This document shows positions 49,363-58,100 of a stretch of 64,000 nucleotides of DNA, piece by piece. Every line of letters begins with the position of its first letter. The stretch's first letter is position 1. The notes beneath the pieces were generated by a model. It was not told the origin of the DNA, made no database searches, and was given only the letters and a program-made list of their open reading frames with translations. The position numbers and the translations under genes are program-made. This DNA comes from Norana najaformis (Eukaryota; Annelida; Clitellata; Crassiclitellata; Hormogastridae): assembly GCA_964023275.1 (NCBI GenBank), contig OZ029916.1, positions 33,282,727 through 33,346,726 on the forward strand, read 5' to 3'.

Positions 49363-49647
49363 GTCGTCGTCATCATCATTACCATCAGTGATGCTTGTTC
49401 CTCGGATAGGGTATTATCGGTGGAATGTGGAGATGGAGCCGAACAGCAGCAGATGCTTCAGCCGATCGATCAGCGCAGCCAACGGACAATGTTACAGCGA
49501 CAGAGGACGTTGTCTTGAGAACGAAGCCTAGAGTCCAGGTGTGATGGCGGTTCGAATCTATCATCATCGTCGTCGTCGTTATCATCATCGTCATCTCCAT
49601 CATCACCATTATGACCATCATAATCTCATAATCATCACCATTATGAC

Positions 49648-49709
<62 letters not shown>

Positions 49710-50603
49710 CCACCACCACCACCATCATGACCATCATAATCATCACCATCATATTCATCATCATCAACAATAACAACATCATCACCATCTGACTCGAAGA
49801 CCGGAAGTTAAGGTAGCTGTGGTGTTTTTTGGTTTTAAATTCTACTAGTGAAATTTCCTATTAATTATACACGTTTTTAAATTGGCTTAAATTCAGTAAA
49901 ATGGTGGATTTAGTAGTTAGTCTGGTGTTTCGTAGAGGAAGTATTTTATTTTTGCACCGTTTGGTCTCATACATTTATACTTTATTTCGTACAGTAAGAC
50001 CCTCCTTTTCTTTAGCAAAATTCTAATATAGGTCCACAGCTAATATAGACCTGGCACCCTTTAGTTGCACTGAGCTTATGAGGGGCCTCATAAACTGAAG
50101 ATTCTTGGCTTGTCTCCATTAAACTCAAAGGTCCGTCTTGCGTGTCTCTGTTGTTGCAGTCTCGTCCAATGACTCGTTATCTTCCGGTTCGTGGTTCCTG
50201 TGACCTTGACCTGCGCCAGTTCATTGAATCGTCCGGTCACCGTGTCGACGGCAACCCCCACATCCACCTTACGCCGTCCACATGCCGCGGTTACCTCGTC
50301 AAGATGGGAACGAAGTTTCGGCTGTGGCACAGGCGCTGGTTCGTCTTCGACCGGATGCGGCGCAGCGTCATCTACTACGCGGACCAGTCGGCGAGAAAGG
50401 TCCGAGGAAGCGTCCTGTTCTCGGCCATCGAGGACGTATTTGTCGACCACCTGAGAACAGTCCGAAGTCCGAGTCCGAAGCTGACCTTCTGCCTCAAGAC
50501 GACCGTCAAGAACTTCTACCTCGTGGCGCCCAGTCCAGAGACGATGCGCATCTGGATCGACGTGCTTTTCACGGGGGCCGAGGGCTACCAGGGCTTCAGC
50601 TAA
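35462..50603 (+). CDS. PHLDB: Pleckstrin homology-like domain family B (LL5) homologue, 12 exons
   Basis: Exons: 35462-36718, 40092-40181, 41213-41344, 42160-42372, 43618-43710, 44585-44695, 45033-45152, 46085-46241, 47455-47662, 48869-48998, 49410-49538 and 50160-50603 (TAA stop). Together about 1,027 residues: a Ser/Thr-rich N-terminal region, long coiled coils, an acidic linker and a C-terminal PH domain. The PH exon matches LL5/PHLDB proteins closely, including RPMTRYLPVR before the domain and VAPSPETMRIWIDV in its last helix. Vertebrate LL5 proteins bind phosphoinositides at the basal cortex and recruit CLASP, ELKS and liprins to hold microtubule plus ends. Phases agree throughout. The N-terminal FHA domain found in vertebrate PHLDB1 was not seen, so either further exons lie upstream or this form lacks it. 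Whether it corresponds to PHLDB1 or PHLDB2 cannot be told; invertebrates usually have one. Confidence 0.92.
36740..36800 (+). other. tRNA B-box-like sequence just inside intron 1
   Basis: 'gcttgggttcgaatctctgg' has a good polymerase III B box. It may be a remnant of a SINE head; no A box was found at the right distance. Confidence 0.3.
37090..37265. repeat. Fold-back (inverted-repeat) element, possible MITE
   Basis: A perfect 15-bp arm CACAATAGCGTCTGC (37104-37118) pairs with 37239-37253. Imperfect pairing continues inward ('acattaatacatt' against 'aatgtatt'). No coding capacity and no clear target duplication. Confidence 0.55.
37985..38080 (+). mobile_element. tRNA-derived SINE head
   Basis: An A-box-like TGGTCGAGCGG and a B-box-like GTGTTCGGATCC lie about 40 bases apart, with sequence that cannot form a proper acceptor stem or CCA end. 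It reads as a SINE or tRNA pseudogene rather than a working tRNA. Confidence 0.5.
38995..39245 (+). mobile_element. tRNA-derived SINE, family A, near full length
   Basis: A box TAGTCTAGTGG (39004-39014) and B box GGTTCAAATCC (39048-39058) in a tRNA-like head. The body contains 'cggtgggaagatccaagg', 'gatgactggcgg' and 'ctgaggctaagaaaatgaag'. Related copies lie at 5955-6165, 17195-17465 and 29585-29702. Confidence 0.75.
40092..40181 (+). CDS. PHLDB: PHLDB coiled-coil exon (30 codons) with an AT 5' splice site
   Basis: Encodes KSIEDVKERIQVLRLRIIDI and ten further residues ending VTE, with clear heptad spacing, and aligns with the 'LEEEI...REAEMERALL' region of vertebrate PHLDB. The acceptor is 'cttgtgaag'. 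No GT follows the exon: the junction reads GAG|ATAAGTATC. Phase 0 is kept at both ends. Confidence 0.7.
40225..40445. mobile_element. SINE-like repeat with 'tatagcgccttttaagcacctcac' tail
   Basis: 'acttaatatagcgcctttta' and what follows resemble the reverse complement of 9040-9105 and copies near 29500, 46989 and 62060. No coding capacity. Confidence 0.5.
40840..41150. repeat. (TGTC)n-rich simple sequence in a PHLDB intron
   Basis: TGTC/TGTG repeats from about 40848 to 41135, giving overlapping low-complexity open frames on both strands. Confidence 0.9.
41213..41344 (+). CDS. PHLDB: PHLDB coiled-coil exon (44 codons)
   Basis: Starts after 'cacactcag' with AELELLQWEYSTLIEQLQRE and ends KERDE before GAG|GTCAGA. 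Phase 0-0. AELELL aligns with the conserved AEMERALL of vertebrate PHLDB, which argues for this acceptor rather than one six bases earlier. Confidence 0.85.
41405..41720 (+). repeat. Degenerate GGTAA pentamer array in a PHLDB intron
   Basis: Repeated 'aggtaaggta', 'aaggtaagg' and variants downstream of the exon donor; many units match the 5' splice-site consensus. Confidence 0.75.
41755..41990. repeat. (CAT)n and (CTT)n trinucleotide tracts
   Basis: A perfect (CAT)n run of about 66 bp, with further interrupted runs and a CTT run at 41873-41893. Gives poly-Met, poly-Ile and poly-Ser open frames. Confidence 0.95.
42160..42372 (+). CDS. PHLDB: PHLDB coiled-coil exon (71 codons)
   Basis: Acceptor 'atatgttttag', donor GAA|GTAAGG, phase 0-0. 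Encodes AERQLESERRRLDELEGRLE and later LFDDLEFHLLE, which matches the 'FDDLEFQxLE' motif of vertebrate PHLDB proteins. Confidence 0.93.
42420..42680. repeat. (CAGT)n and (AATC)n microsatellite
   Basis: CAGT units with CCAG interruptions at 42424-42545 and a shorter block at 42612-42660, then AATC units. Confidence 0.95.
43420..43485. repeat. GGTGAT/GGT trinucleotide tract
   Basis: Interrupted (GGTGAT)n and (GGT)n in a PHLDB intron. Confidence 0.85.
43618..43710 (+). CDS. PHLDB: PHLDB coiled-coil exon (31 codons)
   Basis: Acceptor 'ttttggttggaag', donor GAG|GTACAC, phase 0-0. Encodes a charged helix beginning METRREEEREPQQRKL and ending CSLVE. Confidence 0.8.
43740..44445. repeat. Composite tetranucleotide block dominated by a perfect (CCCT)n array
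   Basis: (GAGT)/(TTAG)n at 43745-43905, a perfect (CCCT)n array of about 356 bp and 89 units at 43910-44265, (CCTT)n at 44266-44298, and (CTCA)n at 44358-44432. The minus strand of the central array is (AGGG)n, a G-quadruplex-forming sequence. Confidence 0.97.
44585..44695 (+). CDS. PHLDB: PHLDB coiled-coil exon (37 codons) with a GC donor
   Basis: Acceptor 'ctgcttcacag'. Encodes ETLLQLNEQKSSLISQVKSD through VEDFQK. The donor reads AAG|GCAAGC, a standard minor GC-AG splice site. Phase 0-0. Confidence 0.88.
45033..45152 (+). CDS. PHLDB: PHLDB exon (40 codons)
   Basis: Acceptor 'ttatttcttcag'. Encodes EKQKLSCLLNEIGVNV through SPYASK. The donor AAG|GTTGGT is preferred over AAGGTTG|GTAAGA because only the first keeps the next exon open. 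Confidence 0.82.
45690..46065 (+). mobile_element. tRNA-derived SINE, family B, ending just before a PHLDB exon
   Basis: A B-box-like GCGGGTTCGAGCC at about 45742 follows a head with 'ggctgtttgatagcgcg'. The 3' part ('cacgttcgactatagaac', 'ttatgctgtgcattcgtatg') recurs at 47275-47332. The last 20 bases before the exon supply its acceptor. Confidence 0.6.
46085..46241 (+). CDS. PHLDB: PHLDB exon (linker, 52 codons)
   Basis: Acceptor 'taataccacttgcag', donor AACA|GTAAGA. Entered in phase 0, left in phase 1. Encodes ATQRIERTEFKEDAVYSDDE and a Ser/Pro stretch followed by a basic helix. Confidence 0.85.
47025..47155. repeat. (TTG)n and (ATG)n trinucleotide tracts
   Basis: Seven to eight TTG units followed by about 16 ATG units in a PHLDB intron. 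Confidence 0.95.
47260..47335 (+). mobile_element. SINE family B 3' fragment
   Basis: 'ccctatgttccactatggaa' and 'ttttatgctgtgcattcgta' match the 3' part of 45690-46065. Confidence 0.5.
47455..47662 (+). CDS. PHLDB: PHLDB acidic linker exon (69 codons)
   Basis: Acceptor 'tctttgttccag'. Entered in phase 1 (split Lys), it encodes DPGVSDEDDDLGVADGQSF, a Ser-rich run, SVDRLKSWLETG and EDDLDRLLMQ. The donor AA|GTAGGC leaves phase 2; without splicing a TAG follows at once. Confidence 0.8.
48110..48605. repeat. Imperfect (ACAT)n microsatellite with GCAT, ACAC and AAAC variants
   Basis: About 490 bp. The variants form a higher-order pattern in which blocks of roughly 60-80 bp recur, indicating segmental duplication inside the array. 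Confidence 0.95.
48869..48998 (+). CDS. PHLDB: PHLDB linker exon (43 codons)
   Basis: Acceptor 'ctgtctttgtcttttag', donor GAG|GTTCAG. Entered in phase 2, left in phase 0. Encodes ADRYSFGTGCSSQSKEEPDG and a Ser/Asp-rich stretch; likely disordered. Confidence 0.72.
49310..49385. repeat. (ATC)n/(GTC)n trinucleotide tract
   Basis: About 20 units with CGT interruptions. Confidence 0.95.
49410..49538 (+). CDS. PHLDB: PHLDB exon before the PH domain (43 codons)
   Basis: Chosen because it is the only frame open from the acceptor 'ttcctcggatag' to the donor CCAG|GTGTGA that joins the PH exon in phase 0. It encodes GIIGGMWRWSRTAADASADR through LRTKPRVQ. The acceptor tract is weak, and another frame of the same block is Gln/Arg-rich, so this exon is the least certain of the set. 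Confidence 0.5.
49560..49790. repeat. (CAT)n and (CAC)n trinucleotide tracts
   Basis: About 25 perfect CAT units at 49649-49710 with flanking variants. Confidence 0.95.
50160..50603 (+). CDS. PHLDB: PHLDB last exon: C-terminal PH domain and stop
   Basis: Acceptor 'tctctgttgttgcag', phase 0, 147 codons to TAA. After SRPMTRYLPVRG and a DLRQFIESSGHRVD helix, the PH domain runs from about residue 41 (CRGYLVKMGTKFRLWHRRWF) to near the end (TGAEGYQGF). The basic residues in the first strand and loop, K-M-G-T-K-F-R-L-W-H-R-R, fit the phosphoinositide-binding signature; the invariant Trp of the C-terminal helix is in MRIWIDV. This ending is diagnostic of PHLDB/LL5. Confidence 0.97.
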   Translation, partial: SRPMTRYLPVRGSCDLDLRQFIESSGHRVDGNPHIHLTPSTCRGYLVKMGTKFRLWHRRWFVFDRMRRSVIYYADQSARKVRGSVLFSAIEDVFVDHLRTVRSPSPKLTFCLKTTVKNFYLVAPSPETMRIWIDVLFTGAEGYQGFS

Positions 50604-53600
50604 CCCTCCGAGGATCACCGGTTCAGTTCCTATGGGTGCCAACTAAGTCCACGGGGAGTTTGAGCCCTGGTCACAGAGGTGAACAGTTGACGTGTTGGCT
50701 ATTCGGTCACCATCTGGATTCATCATAACATATTTCTTCGCATCTCATAATTTCGTCAATAGCTAAGCTTCACTCAGTCTCTCGTCGTTTCGTCCTCATG
50801 TCTGCTTTTGGAGTTCGATTATGATCGGCACCAAGTTACTGGAGGGAGTTGCGGAGTTCGATCCCGCTTTACTGCAGATTATCTCTCGTGACCAGCACTT
50901 GCTCAAATAGAGGTATCTGGTGGGAACTTTTAAGCGACTGCCCCACATCTGCCACTTAGTCACTCCCTTAAGTCCTCGACTTTAAGACTGGGGTGTAGCG
51001 ATACTATGGTCTGGGTGTAATGATAAACCAACTAGGAAAAATTTGTCTGTACATCAGTCACATTGCTTCCATTATGGCCAACATTATCATTTTAAAACTA
51101 GTCTAATGTAATAATTTATATAGCGCCTCTTCAAGTTATCTATTCGGCCCCAGCGTTCCCTTATCGTGTGCCTTCCCTTACATCTATGCCCGTGGCATCT
51201 GATCGCCCTGCTCTCATACTTGGGGTACCTGTCTCCTTGCCCTCCTCCGATGCGCCGCTCTTCCTAATGAAAGGGCCCTATGGTTGATCTCTGCATACTA
51301 TCGCATCTGCGCTTCAGCCGAAAACTCAAGCACTGGGTTCAGATACTTTGCTAACTATGACAGAATCGGTTAAGTTTATAAATATCGGTCATCTAGAAGC
51401 CGTGCTGCATAATTATCCATTTACATTACATTACATGCAGTGGCTTTCTGGGGTTCTTGAAAGGCGCTATATAAACATTCAGATGAATAGGTGCATTAAA
51501 AACGCGGCTTAACGGATCAACGGTTAGGCCCTGACTGCGTCCACCCCTACTGTAAAAGATGCAGGGTGCAGACATCACAAAAAGAACTGGAGGGTACAGG
51601 TGAGTGGCAACCTCCTCTTAGACGTGAAAAGTACAAAAAGTTAATTCCGCCACTGCCTTTAGTACGGTAGTGCCAGTCCCAAGCCTGAATATAGGAAGAG
51701 GGCGATGTCAACGGCCTCTGATGCCATAAGATGTCGTTAAACACTGGAACTACTACTATATTACGAGCAGATCTTGGAGCATGGCAGAGCAAGTCAGACA
51801 TTCTACAATGAACGGAAACAAAACGAACACCTAGACTTATTTCTATAGCTAATGGTATTATTATTGAAGTTTATTTAAAACTAGATTTTAGTTCAATGAT
51901 TACAGATTTAATTTAGGCCTAACAAATTCGTATAAATTTATGTCCTTCGGCCTCGGCACAGTCGTTGAGACTGACTTGTTCCAGCGGCAATCGTCCAGGT
52001 TGGATTTTCCTTCAAAAATGACGTCACTCGTTTATACTTTTAAATTTAGTTGGTGTTATTGTCACGATTAAAACAGATTTAGATTAAATGACATTTTTTG
52101 ATTACTTTTCCCTGTTCACCGCAGTGTATAGGTTAGGGCATTCATCTTTGTGCATGCTTGTTTCGCGAGCTGAACGATGAAATGCCGCGAATGGCTTTCT
52201 CAGCCGTTCTGACGATGATGACTTAATTAAAGTCGTTCAGTTGTTTAAATAATAGTAAAAATTATTTACTTACACCTAATCTGTCAGTCTGTTGAATTTT
52301 TATGTCATTAACCATAAGTAGTCGGGCGACTGGTTCTTCATTATCTGTGGTGTGCCCCCCTCTCTGGAACGTTACCTTCACCAAACAGTATGCCTACCAG
52401 CTCGTGTTTCTGGCTCATCTCAAGGCCGTGTATAGTCTGAAACTTAGTGGGCACAGATCGAACTCTACCACTCGCGTCCATGTGTAGCCCAACTGATCTC
52501 TGGCCTTGGTTAGCTACATTGGTTAAAGCGTACGTCAAGGCGCCTGTGTGTATGCCTAAGGACGCTGGTTCGCATACCGATAATGGCTATATTTCAGAGA
52601 TTTGAATATCGGGATAAAACTGGTCAGTGAGCTCCTGAAATAACAGCCGAAATATCCACTGTCTGGTTCAGATACTGCCTCAAAAGAATCCGATTAAAGG
52701 GCTACGGTCCACCCTGTTGTGAAGTCGCGAGACGGACTGATTCTCGTTAGCGGGAAGAGGTTGAGCAAAACTCGGGGACGGACACGCTATACAGGTCGGT
52801 GTGAAACGGATTAACGCTACAAGTTTACCCAGTCGGTGTCTCCCCCAAAATGCCACCCTGGTGAAAAGGTGACTGCTCCAGCAGTCGAGAAACAACACGT
52901 TGTTGTAATGTTATTCAAAAGTTTTTATCCATTAAGTTTAATGCTGCAAAACCAAGACATTGCAGAAGCGTTATTTTAAATGGAAAACTTGTCAACAAAA
53001 GGATTTGTTGGAAAACTCAGGCAACAAAAATTTAAGTAACAAAATATATATCAGGAAGTATTATCAGATCAATTACAACACAATCCTATAAAACAGCAGG
53101 AGTATATATGTGCTGCATAACGATACAGTGCAGTCCCATTTCCGCGCGTTCTTCAAGTGCCAAAATCTCCCATGACCGCGCGTCAACGAATCTCGAGTAA
53201 AAAGGGTCATGCTAGAATACAGTAGCGTAGGATTTATGTAAGTCTTAAGTGTGGCTTGAAAGCTTCAAGACATAGGCTGTCTGATGTGAAGGCACTTGCA
53301 CTGTAGCCTGCTACCAGACAGTTTAGTCCAATTACTTTGAAGAGCCACCTTGCTGACTTGTTATGGGCAAACTTGTTTATAATTTAATAGCAGACAATTT
53401 GTGTTTCTGGCTACGTTAACTGCGACTGTTTCCACACTGCTGTAAAGGTGAAGTCCCGTCAGTGGGACTTCCAAGCCTATTGGTACACAGCTGTTGTAAC
53501 CTTGGCTGAGAGAGCAGCTTAGCTCCTGACAGGGGCAGAGCTGGGTTGCCTGTGGTAGGCAAAGGTACAAATACCATAATTTATCATAGCTACAGCTGCA

Positions 53601-55155
53601 CCGTTTGGGGAGGGAAGACTACTTGACAACAAACGAGGCAACTCTTACAACTGAAATGGCCTGTCCAACATAATGACGATGAGACTGAATAATAGCCCAT
53701 GCAGCATGTGTACTGAATGTACTGAATGCTAATATGTCATGTATTAATTAGGTATTGTCACGAGCTATGGCATAACCACGCGTTAAGTGGACTTGTGTTT
53801 AAATGGGGCATGCGTAAACGAGACTGCACTGTATACATAAATATACTATATATGTATTATAAATATATACATATACAAATATAAGCAAGGGCATTGGCAT
53901 GGCTTAGATAGGGGACCATTTGCAGTTCCAGCTAGAAGGGGGACCAAGAATGGAAGATTGTGCTTCACATCACAGAAAAATGTGTTTAGTTCTTGACACC
54001 TTAGACGACCACTGACAACATTTCCAACTCTCCAAAACTGTTGTGACCTCTTTCACCAAACCAGAAATTAGCCATCAACAACTGCGCTCCTGCACCGATA
54101 TTCTTGTTTATGTATATACAACAAGAGTGCATTGGTAAAATCCATAAAGATTCTACAGCAACTTCAAATGCAGTGCAATCTCAAAAGTAAATTGTTACAA
54201 TCTAAATTCAACAAAATGTGCAGTCAGCACTTGCCATAACAGCAATCAGCCAAGTCTCCAAAGTCAATAAGATAGTTCATTGGCTTAACTTAGTTTGAGC
54301 AGCAGAGTACAATAAAGATGAAAAATGTATTTGTTCTATACCATTGCATGGTACTAGCAGGTACTAACTTTATCAGATCACTCATAGATACACTGGTACA
54401 CTATTTGGCAAAAGTTCTTAAGTAACAAGTACACCAGATGTGGCCAAACAGGATGCAACAATTTTAGGGTAGCCACAATATTTCTGGCCATGGGTCACTG
54501 AGCATATGCCTCATTATCCAAGCAGTCTGTGTCTGGTACCACTGGCCATGCTGTCGGACGTTACTTCCTAACAGATGATATCGAGTCCCACGCTTTCTAG
54601 AACGCTGGAAGCACAAGTTAAAAGATACAGAGGAGCAGTCAAAATTATTTTTGCTCCTGCATCCAAAGGCAAATAACTTCACCTAAGGTTACAAGTCTGA
54701 GTCACAGGTCCAAGAAGATTTTCGACTGATGCACAGCAAAGTTTTGACATCTGACGTCATAGCACTGGTCTGTTCTTTTAGTTCCGTTAAATCTGTCCAC
54801 CTTTAAAGGAACAGACAAAAGAAGAACCAGTAAAACTGAAAACACAAAACCAACTAAACCCACTACATCAATCTATCATCACTCAGTGCTTCACCTACCC
54901 ACACAACTACAGTATGTACTCAATCCAAACCGAGACCACTTATTCACTGGAACTTCTATACCACTACCTTTGCCAGTCATACCAAGTAACAGAGTATACA
55001 TACGCTGCATCATGATGAGTTACTCTGAAGTTAAGCTAACTCTGCCACATCCTCAACCACAAAATATCAGAACTAGTGGCATTTTCACAATAATATTGTC
55101 TGGTACCACTATGGCCATTCTGTAAGACATTACTGCGCTGTCAGCAGGGACTGGT
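50604..55155. other. Interval between convergent PHLDB and PCM1 genes; 3' UTRs and repeats
   Basis: Contains a B-box-like sequence near 50870, 'tatagcgcc' tails at 51117 and 51463, another tRNA-like SINE head at about 52505-52575, and unique AT-rich DNA. No poly(A) signal could be assigned with confidence to either gene. The open frame at 51547-51801 (minus) carries no domain. Confidence 0.55.
52500..52620 (+). mobile_element. tRNA-like SINE head
   Basis: 'tacattggttaaagcg' (A-box-like) and GCTGGTTCGCATACC (B-box-like) about 45 bases apart, with no proper acceptor stem. Confidence 0.4.
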
Positions 55156-55193
55156 TCACAGCATCATTTCAAAAACTCGAAGATTCTCCTGAC
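55156..55193 (-). CDS. PCM1: PCM1 terminal exon (11 codons and TGA)
   Basis: On the minus strand an acceptor 'ggttttgttatagcag' is followed, in phase 1, by QENLRVFEMML and TGA. It is short but the phase and position fit, and vertebrate PCM1 also ends in a short tail after an acidic region. Confidence 0.6.
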
Positions 55194-58100
55194 CTGCTAT
55201 AACAAAACCACAATTGAACAAAGCAACATCAAACAAAACGAAAAAGCCTTAGTACATTTGCTTCATCATTAGATAGTGACTATGTGAGTAAACAGAGCCT
55301 GATGCTCACCAGTCAATTCTTCCTCCTTTGCAAAAGATCCAGATTCAGCGCTTTCGTCTGCTACTCTGCTTTCATTCAGATTGTCACCTGTCTCAGCAAC
55401 CACATCCTGGTCTGATTTATCACCTGTTGGTTCTGGCAGTTCAACCTCTGAAGCTGAAGAGACGCTGGGCTGGACGTGTACTTGCACTGCATCTTCTGGT
55501 GACTGGTGTAAATTCGGCCGCAGAAAAACATCCACAAATTATTTGCTATTTATATCTTTACTTTCACATATTTACTTATTAGTTTTTAATGTGGCATTAA
55601 TAATATTATTTTTAGTCATTTTTTAATGGGGAGTGAACATTAGTATTTCTGTATTTACATAGTGCCATTAACCAAATACGAAATTAAGCGCCTCACCTGC
55701 ATCCTATGTTGGATATGTCCTCTACCTAAAGGTGAAATTAAGTGCCGCACGTACTGTATATCCCACTATCGGAAATAAAAATGTTATGGCTTGGATGACA
55801 GTAATGTCTCAGTGGACATATCAAAGCTTTTAATTAAGAGAAAGTCAGAAGAAAGTTAGGAGAAACTGGTCAGTAAGGAGCAGATGTTGGAGTTTTGACA
55901 ATGATGAAACCACCTAAACCATCCACTGTATGTATGTATGTATGTGAATGATTATCAATAAAAACCGTTATGCAATGTTTTAGAGATATAAATGAAGACT
56001 GAATGTATGAAAATAAATATAAAAATTCCATGAGAAGTACAAAACACTCACAGACTGGTTGCTACTGGCAACACAGCCGCTGCAATCAGCACCTGCATTT
56101 ATTTCTGCATTGTGTGCTTCATCCAAGTCACTTTCATTATCATCATCGTCACCAACTAGATGCAGCAGCTCCAAGGCCAGGCTCTGACTGAACTGCTCAT
56201 CAGTAGTGACAACAAGATCTCGTTCATCCATTTGGTCATCCTTGGCTTTCATCTGTTTTAGGGCCTATCAGAAACACACAACGAGATATTACTACATCAA
56301 GGTTTCAGTGGTTGAACTGCTAAAACAAACTGGCAAAATAATAATGATAATAAATGGTAAAACAATAATAATAATGCTACATACTTTCCATCATCACCAT
56401 CTCTTTTACTGATCCCAAGCCAAGAATGACACATGTTACAAGTGCTGTACACTTGAATGGAATGCAAAGGAAACACCCAGAAACCCCTCTGACCTCCGAA
56501 AGTTCAGTATGCTAATCACGAGATTATTGTGCACCAAGCATTATAATTATATTAAAAGTGCTTCAATCACTCAATTCCAGAAATAAATTTGAATAATGAA
56601 ATAATAATAAAAATAATAATGCTGCCATTTTTCCAATTTAAAAATAATGACATTAACGTGGATCAACCTCCCTCCCCAGGAGCGATTAATTCCAGCCAGA
56701 AGGAAATAAGAACCTAAATATCAAACAACTCTAAGATAAAAAAGGAATGGAAGGGCTGACACAGATTAAGCATAAAAGTGAAAGAGTCTATTGTGAAACA
56801 AAACCAACATTATTGAATTGGATAACTGTATCATTCACAGACGAATCGTTGTTCATCGCAGTGGAGCTGCATGGGGTCGACAAAGAGCTGCCAGAGTCAA
56901 CACCTTCCGCATAATCAAATTCATCCTTGAGGTCAATTTTCTCAGATCCACCTACATCTGATCTCCCCCCAGGTTCTGCAGAAGTATTACACCCAAATGA
57001 AACCTAAGACAAAAAAAAAACAAATGATCAAAACATGATTTCAGAAAACAATTTACACTGTAACTTCCTTATATCAAGCATCAGTACAATGTGACTTTTA
57101 ACATAACATGGCATGTAACACAGTTCCTGAACTTAATTCAACTTCACACCTCTTGACTCTTTATAAAACAACTTCAATAAACACAAGATACTTGTTTATG
57201 ACTCCAAGTTATAATAACTTAAAGGAGGTTCCCGTATACTGTCACTCACTATTATATACATACCTAAACCAATACTCATTTTGTCCATAGAGCTGGATCT
57301 TCTCTGAAATATCAGGAACATTAAAGTAAGGAGAAGGATGAATAAAAGATCACCTAATGCAAGGGATCATTAGACAGAAAGTATGTATCGGTGGTCACTT
57401 ATGCAGGATGATAAACAAGATGACAATAATAACTGCTGATGTCAGATCACATGAAATTCCTTTGCAAGTCCTGTCTCTAACAGTTGTGCCAGATATGGGT
57501 CATACAGCGCAATCTGTCATTCAGTGCTGCAGTGACTCTAAGTCACTCTTTTATCCTAAAGCATCTGGATTTCCACGATTCAATACTTGCAGACCTGCCA
57601 AGGTTCCAGTTGCACCAGCTCCGGCGTGTCCTCAACTGCGCCACTCGAGTCGCAACCAACAAGCTAAAATATTCGAATATATCGGAATGTATGTAAGAGA
57701 CATAATAAGTGGCTTGATACATACATACATGCATGCATACATGCAGATGAGATAATTAAAAGATCAAAAGCATGACAATGAAAATAATGGAAGGCACAAC
57801 AAGAAGAAGACTTTGCCAAGAATGGCTCAATGACTGGTGCCAATGAAACATACACAACTTGACCCTGGCAGCAGGCAACAGAGAAGTGTGGAGGGAAATG
57901 ATTCAGTGTGCACTGGACATCAAAGGGCTTTCAGCTCATGGACAGAGATGATGATGAACCTAAGTCCTCTATAGTGCCATTATTGCAACACAGCAGGAAT
58001 CATTTGACAGTCTGAAGAGAAATTACACCTCACAATTTATTTATTTCTGCATTTATTAGGCACCACTATCTAATGACTTAGCATCAATCGATGGTGCCAA

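Noticed and set aside
50088-50728. Other open frames (up to 184 codons) over the PH exon
   Set aside because: They are shadows of the GC-rich PH-domain exon, whose frame is confirmed by strong family similarity.
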